A stretch of DNA of 64,000 nt from Wolfiporia cocos (GCA_029448655.1 JACCLO010000011.1:1240001-1304000), one strand, 5' to 3'; counted from the first letter of the stretch, positions 43,485 through 55,829 are shown. Notes: generated from the sequence alone by a model not told the origin. Numbers and translations: made by a program.

Positions 43485-45225
43485 TGACACAGACTCACAC
43501 ATCTGTGGGACCTGCCCTAGCAGGGAGACTCCACGCCATCAGCACACCTGTCGGAGACCGTCCAGAGGTGAACACACAGCCGTCTAAGTATGAGTACTGT
43601 GGGTGGCAAGTAGACTTAGAGGGGCGAGCAAGAGTGTCAGGCTGACCAGGAGCTCCAAGAGCGAATCACACACAGAGAGGTTTGAGAAAGAGGGCCAAGC
43701 CCCATTGCCGAGAATCCTAAAGATGGGGAGTAAGCCCCATCATCTGCCTAGTTATATACATGTGGGAGAGTGATACCGGTACTACGCTAAAGTAGAGGTC
43801 CGTGCATACAACGAGACGTAACTACTAGTGACCGTGATGCAATGCTACATGTAACAAGGAGGGTGACCATCATGTGAATACCTGGCAATGCGCACTACCC
43901 TGGAGCACTAATCTAATGGGTCAGGTGGTATCTACGGTATCTTAGGGATAGCAACGAGAGGAAACCTGTGTTACGGATCGAATATCCGTTCAACGCAAAA
44001 TAACTAAGTCGAGTTACTCAGCGTATTGAGTAGCGCACTACTCGTCGGACTCCTGACGCAGAATTGCGCCATGGTAATATATTCCCTCCCTTCGTCTCGA
44101 ACTCAGCATTCTACGTTCCCAGTCACCTGACTTGTTAGAGAACAGCGCGCGGTTCCACTACGCTACCTGGTATATAGGTCACATGTGTAGTATTATGTAA
44201 GGCGTTACTGGTCTGCTAGTAGGCGCGTGCGCACAGGCCACGCTGCTTTAGGGCAAGACAACTAGCCAGTAGTTACAGCGTCTGTCAATGTATATATACT
44301 GCGCCAGTCTGAGGCTTACTCCTCAGACTGATCAATCTATCATGGGTCGCTAAGACCTACTCTACCACCTTGCCTCGCTGCGCTCAGAGACTCTCTTACT
44401 GCGTCGCCCATCAAGCCCTTCGAGCTGGCGTTGGGTACTAGGGACTAACGTCGTTGGACGTTGAGTAGTAGGGCGTTGAGGGGTATGGTCACAAGGTATT
44501 GTGACATATTGATCAGTCTATTCTACCTCCCCCCCTGCGCTGAACATTGGCACTTGGGGCCGAGGGTCTTCTACGTTTAGGTCCAGCGACGTGGCGGGGC
44601 AGCCTCTTGAAGAGAGGTCGGCAGTCGTATGCCAGCCCCCACAAAGCGTTGCTATGGCGTTAGACATAGACGCCGGGACCGACGACGGAATGTGTCACAG
44701 ATTTGGGACATGCTACTATTTTTCCCGTATTTTTACCTATTTTATCTGGTATTTCTACGACCTTGTAGACATTTACGCTGCTAAGCGCCCGTCTACACGT
44801 ACACGCAACCAAACAACACGTACACAACGCGGTATACGTCCACTTGTCATAACAACACGTACATAACACGGTTATACGCGTCAATGACTCAGCGGACTAA
44901 CCTCCGGTGTCACGCGCTTTGCTCATATCCCGATACCGGGCTATGTCAGTACAGTTGGATAAGCGGCCCGCTCGTTATCACATGCCAATGCCTTTACGAT
45001 TACTCATATCCCGATGCCGGTATATAAGAATCACATGCATGGCTTACTAACGTAGCTACAGCCACTTCCACAACATGGACCTACGGTCCAAACAAACGAT
45101 CTTACTGGTGCGGCCATTACCGGCGCACATGGTCTATTGTAGTTTACGACTTAGCTGTATTAGTTATGTCTGCGCACAGACCGTCTTCATGTTTGGCTCC
45201 CTTACTGGTAACCAAACAATGCATG

Positions 45226-45405
45226 TATATAAGTAGGGCTATCACTGCGGATAAGCCTTAGATTTGTTCTCTGCATTCGCACAGTTACATATCATCTCTG
45301 CTTGCGCCCACTAGCCTCCTCACCAACCTTCTGCAACTCCTTCAAGTCGCCTATAAGGTTATAGTGTGAGTCCCACAGTCTAGTCTGTGTCATAAGAACA
45401 AATCT
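45226..45405 (+). promoter_or_regulatory. TATA box, predicted RNA start and self-complementary primer-binding site
   Basis: TATATAA lies at 45226-45232. The predicted 5' end of the RNA, AGATTTGTTCT (45260-45270), is 34 bp later. Two bases after the LTR comes AGAACAAATCT (45395-45405), its exact reverse complement over 11 nt. Tf1 and other sushi-group elements prime cDNA synthesis this way, folding the 5' end of their own RNA onto the primer-binding site. The pairing is seen; its use is inferred. Confidence 0.8.
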
Positions 45406-46413
45406 CCCCCATACCCCCACCCTTGCGCTTGCGCTTGGGTCTGGGTTTCTATCCTACAGGGGCTATTACTTGTTGCTGCGCACATCCCTTTCTGCCTGAC
45501 AAGGCGATTGGGGTGATAGTTGAGATCTGGGGGATACATCGCCATCCTCGGCAGAGGATAGGCAACCAGGGAAGCCACACCGCCTTTTTAGGCAGGAGGC
45601 CTACCTAACCCGGACTCCAGGGTCAAGGAGACATGATCCTCGCTGACAAGCTTGGACTATGCGCGGTTAAGACCCGCCTGTGGAGAAAAGGGGACGGTCT
45701 GCCTGTGTGCGCCCAACCCCCTGTCATGGCAAGCGTTGTTCAGCGCCCCATCACTATCCATAGGGTCATCATTATAATGGCATGGGAATTTTCCAAAGCC
45801 GCCTCCCAGGCGTAAGGGACCTGCTTTGAACCCGTTATGGGAAAAGCAGTGAGGGGGGTGACGTAAAAAATCACCCTGCCATAGGTCACTCGCGCTAGCC
45901 AATAGCATAAGTCCTCCGGGCAGTTCGGCGTGCGAGCATGGGTCAAACGGATTTGGGGCCCCATTGGAAGAGAAGCGCGTGGCCCACTCCTTCGGGATGT
46001 GGAGCGCTGCTGTCTCGCGATCTTAGATCGACAGTGGTTTTTTAGCCCTGATGTGACACCCATGTGGCTACAGACGGCAACCTCATTGTTGAAGCATGGA
46101 CAGGCTAAGGGATGTAAAATCCCAGCCACTTTCCGGCATCGTCCCTCCGGGGCGGTGTCGTGTATCCGAATCCCAATCATCTGACCCAGGAACCGGCCTG
46201 GCAGTCAGCAACTCTACCCCTGGAGTCGGCGCCTCTGACCGTTAGGGTCATGCGAATATCCGCGCCATCTCGGCACAGGGTTTGCGCGCAACATAAGAGT
46301 AATTATGCCCCGTAGTACACCTTCTTTGCTCCTGAAAAGGAGTCCACTACCCTACCTTACATAATCCCTTTTATTCCTGTTCTTGGACGTATCACTGGGA
46401 AACTTCGTTTCTC
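45393..46413 (+). other. 5' leader of the intact element
   Basis: About 1 kb between the 5' LTR and the first ORF. It carries the primer-binding site and presumably RNA packaging signals. Short ORFs on both strands show no family features and I regard them as chance. Confidence 0.6.
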
Positions 46414-47337
46414 ATGAAGGCTGCACTTTCTAGAATCATGCCCCGCGTTACCCGTCGCACCCGTGGCTCTTCCACTGCCCCCTACGTTAAACCGGCGAAG
46501 CGGTCCCTTCTCAGCCGCATCGACACCACCGACATTCCTCGGGCAGAGGACGTCACCTACACCCTTCCTGTAAAGGAAGATTACACTGGGAAACTCCATC
46601 TTTGGGAGATTCCCGTCCACATGCCAAAGCACATCGCTGAGGCTGGGAAACCCGCTCCTCGACCTCCCAAGCCAGTTCCACTCGCCAAGCGAATCTGGAC
46701 AGAGGAAGAGAAGCTAGCCGCTTCCATTACCGCCATGGAGAACCTAATCGAACTCCGCGAACTCAACAAGCTCAAGCTCGCCCGCGATAAGCTGAATAAG
46801 CGAATCGCCGCCAAACAAGTCGCCAAGGAAGCCAAGCAAGCAGCTTCTTCACTGGCCCTCCGTCTCTCCAGCCCGGCAGCCGGACCTTCAGTTCCGGCCA
46901 ACCACAAGATTCTCGACCCTTCCCTCGTCTTCGGGAAGAAGAAGCCTCTCCAAGCATGCGATCAAGTTATTCCCATGCTAGAAGGCACTCTCACTCGTCT
47001 CACTCCTCTCGCCAACCACCCCCCTAATTACCCAGGCTTCCATATGGAAAACGACATGCGTTTCCACACTATGGTAGTAGAATTGGAGGACTTGGTGGAT
47101 AACGTAAAGGATAGAGCGAGACGGGGAAGGATCACCAATAGAGACTGGAGAATTATGAAAAAGTATTGCAAACAGCTCGGCAATATTTCCTTTTTGGATT
47201 GGCGTACGGACTTAGCTCGTATCGTAGCAGAATGCGTAGCGCTACAAATTTCTTTTGCCTTCGGTGTAACACCACCTGACAAGGTGGCAGGGCCCTCAAC
47301 TACTTCGGTAGAAGAGGATATACTCGCGATTGTATAG
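46414..47337 (+). CDS. Extra 5' ORF of the intact element, unknown protein (307 aa)
   Basis: ATG at 46414, stop TAG at 47335-47337; a second ATG eight codons on (46438, MPRVTRRTRG) is also plausible. The N-terminus is very basic (many Arg and Lys), and about residues 95-145 form a likely coiled coil rich in Leu, Ala, Lys and Glu. A compact helical C-terminal half follows (DMRFHTMVVELEDLV, DWRIMKKYCKQLG). No zinc knuckle, protease or RT motif is seen, and I do not recognise the family. It lies about 100 bp upstream of gag in the same orientation. It could be a gag-like or nucleic-acid-binding accessory protein. The intact frame in a young element argues that it is used. Confidence 0.7.
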   Translation: MKAALSRIMPRVTRRTRGSSTAPYVKPAKRSLLSRIDTTDIPRAEDVTYTLPVKEDYTGKLHLWEIPVHMPKHIAEAGKPAPRPPKPVPLAKRIWTEEEKLAASITAMENLIELRELNKLKLARDKLNKRIAAKQVAKEAKQAASSLALRLSSPAAGPSVPANHKILDPSLVFGKKKPLQACDQVIPMLEGTLTRLTPLANHPPNYPGFHMENDMRFHTMVVELEDLVDNVKDRARRGRITNRDWRIMKKYCKQLGNISFLDWRTDLARIVAECVALQISFAFGVTPPDKVAGPSTTSVEEDILAIV

Positions 47338-47439
47338 TAGAAATACTATCATCTTTTAACTCTGAAATAGAGTGCGAGTGTGATCTATAACGAAAGTTGC
47401 AGTTTTCAAAACCAATCCCTTCTTAAAGAATCTAAGACA

Positions 47440-49473
47440 ATGAGTAACCGGAAACTAACATTCGTCACAAACAGATTCACAATGTCCTCCACCTCCTCCG
47501 TCAGCACTCCTCTCGCCCCCCGCAAGATGCGCCTCCGCTCAGAAGGCCCGGTGACCCCGGAAGCTGGTCCCTCGGGAACCCAGCAGCTGGTGACGCTGGA
47601 GCACCTAAGCGAGGAAGAGGAAGAAGAAGAGGAAGAGGAAGTACCGGAGTTCGCTCCCCCGCAAAGGGAATCTCCGACAAACCCCATGGGTACGCGCCCA
47701 GGCTCCCCCATTGCCGGATATCCACCGGCTCGTCGAACTCGCCCTATCGGGCCCGCCACCACCCTCGAAATGGAATTTTCGGGGCCGACACGACAAACCA
47801 ATGTCGCTGTCGAAAACAACCTCAAGGCGTACCTGCCTGAGGAGGAACACCATAAGGTGGATGGGTCCATACATGGGCCAATCATCGATGCCGCCGTACA
47901 ACGAAGTGCGGCCATCTCCCACGACACCACCGACACCCTCGGTCGAATGGTGCACGCTCGCCTGGAGCGAATCCACGGCAGAATCGACTCCCTGGTTGGG
48001 CAATCCAGGGCAATCGAACAAAAAGCCCAAGACGAGCTACACGAGGCGGTCAATTCGGTCCGCAACGAGGTTTTGTCCACTCTGGTGGACCTCGGCAAGG
48101 AACTCCGACAGGAGTACACCGCCAAGTTCACCACGCTGGAAAAGGAGCTCCGGAAGGACTACCGGTCCCGCCTGGACGACCTCGAGGATGCCTTCGCCGA
48201 GCGCATGGAGAAGGTTGACGAGGAACTCCGGAGGATTCGCAAGAATCCCTCCGTTCCCAACCCTCCCGGTGTTCGCACGCCCTCGGCAGACCCACCAGCA
48301 GCCCCCGGTAATGCTCAAACCCGAGCAGCCGAGGCCGCTGCCGCCGCACAAGCTGCAGCCGCCGCTGCAGCAGCCGTCGCCCCGCAGATTCCAGGTCTGC
48401 CTCAAAACCTGAAAATCCCCCCTCCCCCCGAATTCTCTGGATCATCTGGAAAGGTGACTGCACAAGAATGGGTGGAAAAAATGGGTCTCTACTTCGGCAC
48501 CCTCCGCGTCTACGACGACCATGACCGTATCACCACGGCCCTCTTCCGCGTCACAGGGGACGCATACAAATTTTTCTCGCCTCTCATCAAGAAGGCAGGA
48601 AACGGTGAACCTCTCGGCACCTGGGAGGACTTCACCAAGTCAGTCATGGTGCAATATGGGAAGATGACGGATAAGGAGATCGCGAAGAAGGAAATTCGCG
48701 GCTACTACGGCACGAAGGGCAAGGAACTGGCAGAATCGAACTATTTCAATTACTGCGAACGGTTCCGCACCCTCGGCCGACTCTCCGAAACCGCCAACGA
48801 GACTCTGGTGTGGGAATTCACCGAGACTCTCCCCGAAAAGGTTAAGGACACCTTAAACGTCCTCGGCAAGACTCCGTTCTTCAAGGCCCCGACCGACATC
48901 GAACCTCTGATCGACTTCGCCCTGGAAATGTACCAAACGTCATATCCGGACAAGATCAAGGGCTCGATCTTCGAGAAGGCCGGCAAGAAGGACTCGGCCC
49001 CTGCCGAAAAGAAGGAGACGTCCTCCGCTTCTGCGAAGAAGTCGGAGAAAAAGAAGGACAAGGGAAAGGCGCCCGCCAAAGCCCCCGCCGACACCGCCAA
49101 TGCCGTCTGCACCTACTGCAAGCAGACGGGACACTATTTCAACAAGTGTCCTAAGCTTGCCGCGGACAAGGCTGCGGGAACATTCGTGCCTGCCGCTCAG
49201 CGGGCCGAACAACAAAGGGCGAAGGATGCAGCTGCCGCGTCTGGAAAGACCACGGCTGCCCCTTCGGGTAGTGGAAAGGGACAGGCTTCTGGCAAGAAGC
49301 CGTACTCGGCGCCCCCCGCGGATGGCAAGACGTATCGTGCCCGAACGATCTGGGAAGAAGTAACGGCTGACTCAAGCTCAGCAGGACCCTCGGCCCCCGC
49401 CACCACCGTCGCCAATGTCGGGACCATCTCGGTTCCCCTCGCCCCAACCACACGTCTCGAAGACGTTCTGTAA
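47440..49473 (+). CDS. gag: Gag polyprotein of the intact element
   Basis: I choose ATG 47440 (MSNRKLTF); the next in-frame ATG is 47482. The protein is 677 aa. It has an acidic Glu run near residue 62, a helical coiled region (about 170-285), an Ala-rich linker (about 300-320), a Ty3-type capsid domain from PPPPEFSG through AQEWVEKMGLYF to about residue 530, a Lys-rich stretch, and one CCHC knuckle (C-x2-C-x4-H-x4-C, about residues 557-570). It forms the particle and binds RNA. The end overlaps pol by 59 bp in a different frame. Confidence 0.92.
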   Translation: MSNRKLTFVTNRFTMSSTSSVSTPLAPRKMRLRSEGPVTPEAGPSGTQQLVTLEHLSEEEEEEEEEEVPEFAPPQRESPTNPMGTRPGSPIAGYPPARRTRPIGPATTLEMEFSGPTRQTNVAVENNLKAYLPEEEHHKVDGSIHGPIIDAAVQRSAAISHDTTDTLGRMVHARLERIHGRIDSLVGQSRAIEQKAQDELHEAVNSVRNEVLSTLVDLGKELRQEYTAKFTTLEKELRKDYRSRLDDLEDAFAERMEKVDEELRRIRKNPSVPNPPGVRTPSADPPAAPGNAQTRAAEAAAAAQAAAAAAAAVAPQIPGLPQNLKIPPPPEFSGSSGKVTAQEWVEKMGLYFGTLRVYDDHDRITTALFRVTGDAYKFFSPLIKKAGNGEPLGTWEDFTKSVMVQYGKMTDKEIAKKEIRGYYGTKGKELAESNYFNYCERFRTLGRLSETANETLVWEFTETLPEKVKDTLNVLGKTPFFKAPTDIEPLIDFALEMYQTSYPDKIKGSIFEKAGKKDSAPAEKKETSSASAKKSEKKKDKGKAPAKAPADTANAVCTYCKQTGHYFNKCPKLAADKAAGTFVPAAQRAEQQRAKDAAAASGKTTAAPSGSGKGQASGKKPYSAPPADGKTYRARTIWEEVTADSSSAGPSAPATTVANVGTISVPLAPTTRLEDVL

Positions 49474-52400
49474 AGAACACACCAGCCCCGCAGCGGCTGG
49501 GAGTGTACAGCGCCCCGAAGAAGCGCACCTCTACGAAGAGGCTTCACAGAGACCCCTTATCTCGTGGGAAGATAAGGCGGTCGTACGTCACCCGGTATCC
49601 CATCTCGGCATATTCGGTAACTCGGCAATGGACTTTGCCCGGAGGACAAGGACACTAGCTACACGTGCCCCTCCTGTAAAATACTTCTACCCTGACCCGC
49701 TCGCGCTAAAGTTTTTCACTTTGTATAATGTACATGGAAACGATTCTCGAGACGACAATAAATCGTTCTCTATCGAAGTGGAACTGTGGGTATATGGAAA
49801 GAAAGTCAACGCCATGGCATTAATCGACACCGGTGCATCAATAAGCGTCATTGATAAGAAACTCGTACATGAGGAAAAGTTAGTCACTCAAAAACTACCT
49901 TCGCCTCTCGAGATTCGCAACGCCGACGGTACCTCTAATACCGCCGGTAATATCAATATGGCAGTAAAAGCTTATATGGTGCACGAGGAACACAAGTCCA
50001 CCGAATTCTTGTACGTAATGGACGTACAGAATGCGGATGTGATCCTCGGATATGATTGGTTCCTGAAACACAACCCGGACTTCAACTGGCCGGAAGGAAC
50101 CTTCACATATCGATGTACGGAAAAATGCAAACATGGCAAACGGGTTTCGATTTCAGAGGAAGAGGACGAAATCGAACCCCGCAACATCTATCAGATCATC
50201 AATGACTTTCCAATAGATTTTCTCGGCTTAGAGGAGCCGGAGAATCCCTTTGTCGCTTGGGTGAACACCCTTGACGAAGGAACGGAACTCCTTATCGATG
50301 CCATTCAGTCGATAACGGAGAAGTCGGATGATGAATTCCTGACAGATGCGGATCTCCAGAAATGGAAATCCTTGGTTCCGGAGGAATACCAGGAGTTTGG
50401 TCCCACGGTATTTTCTCAACGTGCATCCGAAAGGATGCCCGAACGGAAACCATATGACCACGCCATCGACTTCCCCGATGACGCGGTACTACCGCCCCCG
50501 AGTAAGGCATACAAGATGTCTCCTCAGGAAGCGAACTCGCTAGATCAGTGGATTCAGGAAGAGTTACGGAAGGGCTACATCCGACACTCGAAATCCCCGA
50601 TCGCGAGCCCGGTCTTCTTCGTCCCTAAAAAAGACGGCGGAGCCCGAATGGTAGTCGATTACCGAAAAGTAAACGACTTAACCATTAAAAACAGGTACCC
50701 TCTCCCACGCATAGACGAGCTTATCGATAAGCTTAGCCAGGCTTCGATATTTACGAAGCTCGACTTGCGTTGGGGTTACAACAACGTAAGAATCAAGGAG
50801 GGAGATGAATGGAAGACCGCATTCATTACGCCTAATGACACAAACTTACACGTTTGTGGGACTCTGTACTACAGAGGAATCCTAACGCGCCCTACAGGGC
50901 GGTGCGCAACCGCAACAGCGGTGAACTTGTCGGCTGTACCCTAAAGAGGGACTCCTAGAGTCGACATGTTGAGGCGCGCACAGTCAAGCAAGACGAGCTG
51001 GGCCCCCGGCCAGAGAGCGCACACAAAGAGGTGAGAGTAAGGGGCTATGCCCAGTTGTCGAGAATCTTAGGAATGGGGAGTAAGCCCACATTCCGTCGTA
51101 ATATATACATGAGCGATGTGACTACTAGTACTGCCCTAAAGATGAGGCCTGTGCGCCGTATCTACTGGGTCATGTGCTAAGTGACGCTACATGTAACTAC
51201 TGTGACCATAACGTGAGTACCGGAGGCGCGCGCTACCCTACAGCGCTAACCTAACGACCAGGTGACCTGCAATATCTGGGAGACGCCGGAGGTGGCTACA
51301 GCGCAGAGGCGCGGCGTACGCCTAGCGCCGCGCGTGCGTCCTATAGCGAGGGAGTACAAACCTGCATAGAGAAAGTTTGTGACATTACCCCCCCTCTCGA
51401 AAAACGTCGTCCCTGACGTTCTACCTTGAATCCTACGACGCTCGCTACCTTGGTTGCTTGTTTGACTCGAGGCCCATTCCTTCTTCGCGGAGGATGGGGA
51501 GCACCCAGGAGCACGGTCCGTCCGCCGGTGGTGGAGCGAAGTGAGCTAGCCTTCAGGGAACATTGGGAGCAAACCGACCATCCCTGTTTCCTTACATCCC
51601 ACGACGTGAGTCGACGAGGCGTGCCAGCGGTGAGCGTATTGGTACATGTCAAAGTTCATGACTTGCGCCGACATGACTACGCGTGGCCTACCGACCTCGG
51701 GGTATGCGGTTCGCTCGTTGGTATTCGATAGTCTTGTCGTGGTGGATTGCTTTCTGACCTTCGTGATCGTCGGTGTGGGGTTGGGTACCCTTGCGGGACC
51801 CTTCGCATACCCACAGATCAAAGTTCTTGACGATAACCCCTGCCGCCCAGGGATAATGGCTCCGCTGCACTAGACCTCCACGCATCGCATTCCCTTTGCA
51901 GGGGTGGATGGCGGGTCCTCAAACGCGGCTTACGCGAGTCAATCCCTGCTATCTTGCGTTCGAAAGAGGGCGGACTTGATTGCTCACTCCTTGCGGTTGC
52001 TTTGCCTGGTGTAGCGTTTCGTGGGGGCTCGTAAGGCTACGGACCGCCGGCGCTTCTACCGACGGCTGCCCCGCCACGCTGCCATGGCAACCTGCAAGTG
52101 GAGAACCCTCGGCCCCAGCGCAGGTGGCGCCGGAGGGGAGGTAAGATATTCCTAAGATTATGACACAAACTTACACGTTTGTGGGACTCTGTACTACAGA
52201 GGAATCCTAACGCGCCCTACAGGGCGGTGCGCAACCGCAACAGCGGTGAACTTGTCGGCTGTACCCTAAAGAGGGACTCCTAGAGTCGACATGTTGAGGC
52301 GCGCACAGTCAAGCAAGACGAGCTGGGCCCCCGGCCAGAGAGCGCACACAAAGAGGTGAGAGTAAGGGGCTATGCCCAGTTGTCGAGAATCTTAGGAATG

Positions 52401-55400
52401 GGGAGTAAGCCCACATTCCGTCGTAATATATACATGAGCGATGTGACTACTAGTACTGCCCTAAAGATGAGGCCTGTGCGCCGTATCTACTGGGTCATGT
52501 GCTAAGTGACGCTACATGTAACTACTGTGACCATAACGTGAGTACCGGAGGCGCGCGCTACCCTACAGCGCTAACCTAACGACCAGGTGACCTGCAATAT
52601 CTGGGAGACGCCGGAGGTGGCTACAGCGCAGAGGCGCGGCGTACGCCTAGCGCCGCGCGTGCGTCCTATAGCGAGGGAGTACAAACCTGCATAGAGAAAG
52701 TTTGTGACACCTAACGGCCTTTACGAAGCTGTAGTCATGTACTTCGGTTTTTGTAATGCACCCAGCACGTTCCAACACATGATGAACGATATCCTAGGTG
52801 ACCTTATCAGAGAAGGAAAGGTCATTGTCTACCTAGACGACATCCTTGTGTTCGGAAACGACCTGCTGGAACACCGTCGTATCGTCAAGCAAGTATTACA
52901 AATCTTGCAAGACAACGACTTGTTCGCGAAGCCTGAAAAGTGCTCCTTCGAACAAAGCAGTATTGAATACCTGGGAATGATCATTTCCAAAGGAAAAGTC
53001 GAAATGGACCCTAAGAAGGTAGCCGGCGTAATGGACTGGCCTACACCTGCCAAGGTGAAGGACGTCCAGGCCTTTGTTGGCTTCGCCAACTACTACCGGC
53101 GGTTCATTAAAGACTTCTCCAAAGTGGTTAAGCCGTTAACCGAACTGTCCAAGAAAAACACGCAATGGAACTGGGGACCCGAACAAGCGGAAGCCTTCCA
53201 AACTCTCAAGGAAGCTTTCACATCGGCTCCAATACTCCGGATCCCAGATCAGGAGTCCCCGTTCCGCGTGGAAGCGGATTCTTCCGATTACGCAACTGGT
53301 GCGGTGCTATCACAATACTCTTCGGAGGATAAGCTCTGGCACCCGGTAGCCTTTTACTCGAAATCTCTATCAGCACCCGAAAGGAACTATGAGATTTACG
53401 ATAAGGAGTTGCTCGCAATCATCCGCGCTCTAGAGGAATGGAGACATTACCTCGAAGGACATCCACACAAGTTTGAAGTATGGTCGGATCATCTCAATCT
53501 GACATATTTCAAATCGGCACAACGGCTAACCCGGAGACAGGCACGTTGGAGTCTTTACCTGACAAGGTTCAACTTCACCATGTGCCACAAACCCGGTAAA
53601 ACAATGCTTACGGCTGATCCTCTGTCACGGAGGCCAGACCATGAAGAGGGGGTGGAACTCGACAATCGCGATCAAATTTTGCTGAAACCGGAATACTTTA
53701 CGGTTAGGGCGCTAGAAGCGTCACAGCAGGAGATACAATCAGGCGACGAGGACCTTCTCCGACAAATCCGACAAGCCCTCATGGACGATCAAATTACCAA
53801 GGATTACCAGGAACTACTGAAAAGTGGTCCCAAGGAATTCGGTAAGGATCTCCAGGAATGGAACATGGAGGCCGGATTACTCCTCAGACGAGGAAAAGTG
53901 TACGTTCCAAAAGAGCCTAAAGAATTGCGCACGAAGATTCTGGAGTTACATCATGACCATGTGACGGCCGGACACTTCGGACGATGGAAGACCTATGAAC
54001 TTCTATCACGTAATTACTGGTGGCCTGGAATGACCACGATGGTAAAGCAATACGTGGAAGGTTGCGACACATGCCAGCGCATGAAGAACCGCAACCAGAC
54101 CCCGTACGGACCCCTGCAACCGCTCCCAGTTCCGGAAGCACCATGGGACACAATCACCATCGACTTCATTGTCCACTTACCGCCTAGTGGCGAACGTAAA
54201 CAATTCACTGCCATTATGGTAGTAGTGGACCGATTGACCAAGCGCGCACACTTCATTCCCACTTCGGACAATATCTCGGCAAAGGAATTAGCGAACCTCC
54301 TGTACCTTCGGATTTATCCGAACCACGGGCTTCCGAAACAAATCATTTCGGACAGAGGACCGCAATTCTCTTCTGAGCTATTCAAGGGATGGTGCGAGCA
54401 ATTGGGAATTCAGAGGTCGATGACAACAGCCTATCACCCGCAAGCGGACGGCCAAACGGAGAGAATTAACCAAATTCTAGAACAATACCTACGATGCTAC
54501 ATCGACGTTATCCAAAAAGATAACTGGGTGTTCTATCTCCCCACGGCAGAGTTTGCGTACAATAACGCGGCTAGCGAGACAACCAAGAATAGTCCATTCT
54601 TCGTCGAACTAGGAAGGCATCCCAATGCAGGACCTACGGATTTGAAGCCGACGCAATATTCGGATTTAAATCAATTTGCTTACGCCAGATGGTCAGCACA
54701 AGAACAAGCTAAGGCAGCTATGAAACTGGCTGCTGAACGCTGGTCTTGGTACTATGATCAACATAAGCGCTCGGTACCGTTTAAAGTCGGCGACAAAGTT
54801 CTCGTTGACGCCCGTAGCTGGCAAGACTCCGAAAGAAGTCTTAGTCCACGCTATCTGGGACCATTTAAGATAATTGAACAATTATCTCCGGTCACCTTTA
54901 GGGTACACATGGACGAGCAATACAGGGCTTACCACCCAGTATTCCACGCTTCCAAATTGGTCAAGTACAAGGACCCGGTGCATCAGAAAAAACCAGAGCC
55001 TCAACCAGAAATGGTCGACGGCGAGGAATTATGGGAAGTCGAGAAGATCTTAGATCATCGTCTCCGCGCAGGAAGAGTTGAATACAGAATCCGATGGAAG
55101 GGATTCGGTATCAATGACGACTCCTGGGTACGCGAAGCGGATCTCGACTCGGCATACGACATTTTGCAGGAATACAAGGCTTCACACCCTATTCCAATGC
55201 AGGATGTCCCCCTCAGGCGCTCAGCTAGAAGGAAAGAAGCAGTTCACGTCTTCGACCCTGACAGCGACGACTGGGAAGCCGACGAATGCACGTGGCCAGA
55301 CGACTGGCCGCAGTATCGCGAAGAATTTGCGAAGGATCATAAGCAACGCATGGTCAGACACCCCGACGGGGGATGGATGTCAGCGGACATTAACCAAAAT

Positions 55401-55829
55401 GCGGATTTGAAAATCGTAGTCGGTGAAGGCGGCCGAATGCCGGAAAAGGGAACCAAGGACTCGGTTGGGTTTGACCTGTACACTGCAACAGGCGATGTTC
55501 TGCCAGCTCACGGGCAGACAGAATACAACACCAAACTGAAAATCCAGGTACCCTTCGGCACTTACGGACGTATCGCCCCCCGCTCTAGTCTTGCCCGAAA
55601 AGGCATAGACGTAATGGGTGGCGTTATCGACCACGATTATCAAGGCGAAGTAATCATCATTCTCCGGAATCACTCCGATATATCTATCGATATTCGGGCC
55701 GGTGATAAGATTGCTCAGCTCATCTGCGAAGTTGCTAAGGACCCGCACATTACGCTACACGGAAAATCTTACTTTGAAAAGATTAAATCCGAGCGCGGTA
55801 CTGGTGGTTTCGGCTCCACAGGAAAGTAA
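49415..55829 (+). CDS. pol: Pol polyprotein of the intact element, split by an insertion
   Basis: Exonic parts are 49415-50835 and 52715-55829, in frame once the insertion and one TSD copy are removed (about 1,511 aa). Approximate residues: protease DTGAS 139; RT with YLDD 512; RNase H DSSDYATG near 660; integrase HHCC from 885 and D, D, E near 957, 1019 and 1055; chromodomain (LWEVEKIL, IRWKGF, DSW) 1243-1300; dUTPase from about 1375 with all five motifs (SVGFDLYTA, GRIAPRSSLA, GVIDHDYQGEV, AGDKIAQLI, RGTGGFGSTG). The pol ATG lies inside gag in another frame, so expression needs frameshifting or reinitiation. The insertion between FITPN and GLYE inactivates this copy. Confidence 0.93.
50836..52709 (-). 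mobile_element. Complete non-autonomous LTR element in RT (layer 6), 1,874 bp
   Basis: LTRs 50836-51384 and 52161-52709, 549 bp each and apparently identical, flank 776 bp. TSD CCTAA (50831-50835 and 52710-52714) is perfect. Orientation is minus: the purine tract (reverse of TTACCCCCCCTCTCG) lies next to the left LTR. The predicted RNA start (minus ATTCCTAAGATT, 52399-52388) is 33 bp from the TATA run, and the primer-binding site next to the right LTR (plus 52148-52159) is complementary to it. The internal sequence is largely the reverse of 36684-37444. No gag or pol is encoded. Confidence 0.93.

Noticed and set aside
44660..44884. Minus-strand Cys/Thr-rich ORF, repeated near 55755
   Set aside because: It is a chance frame within the two identical LTRs of the intact element.
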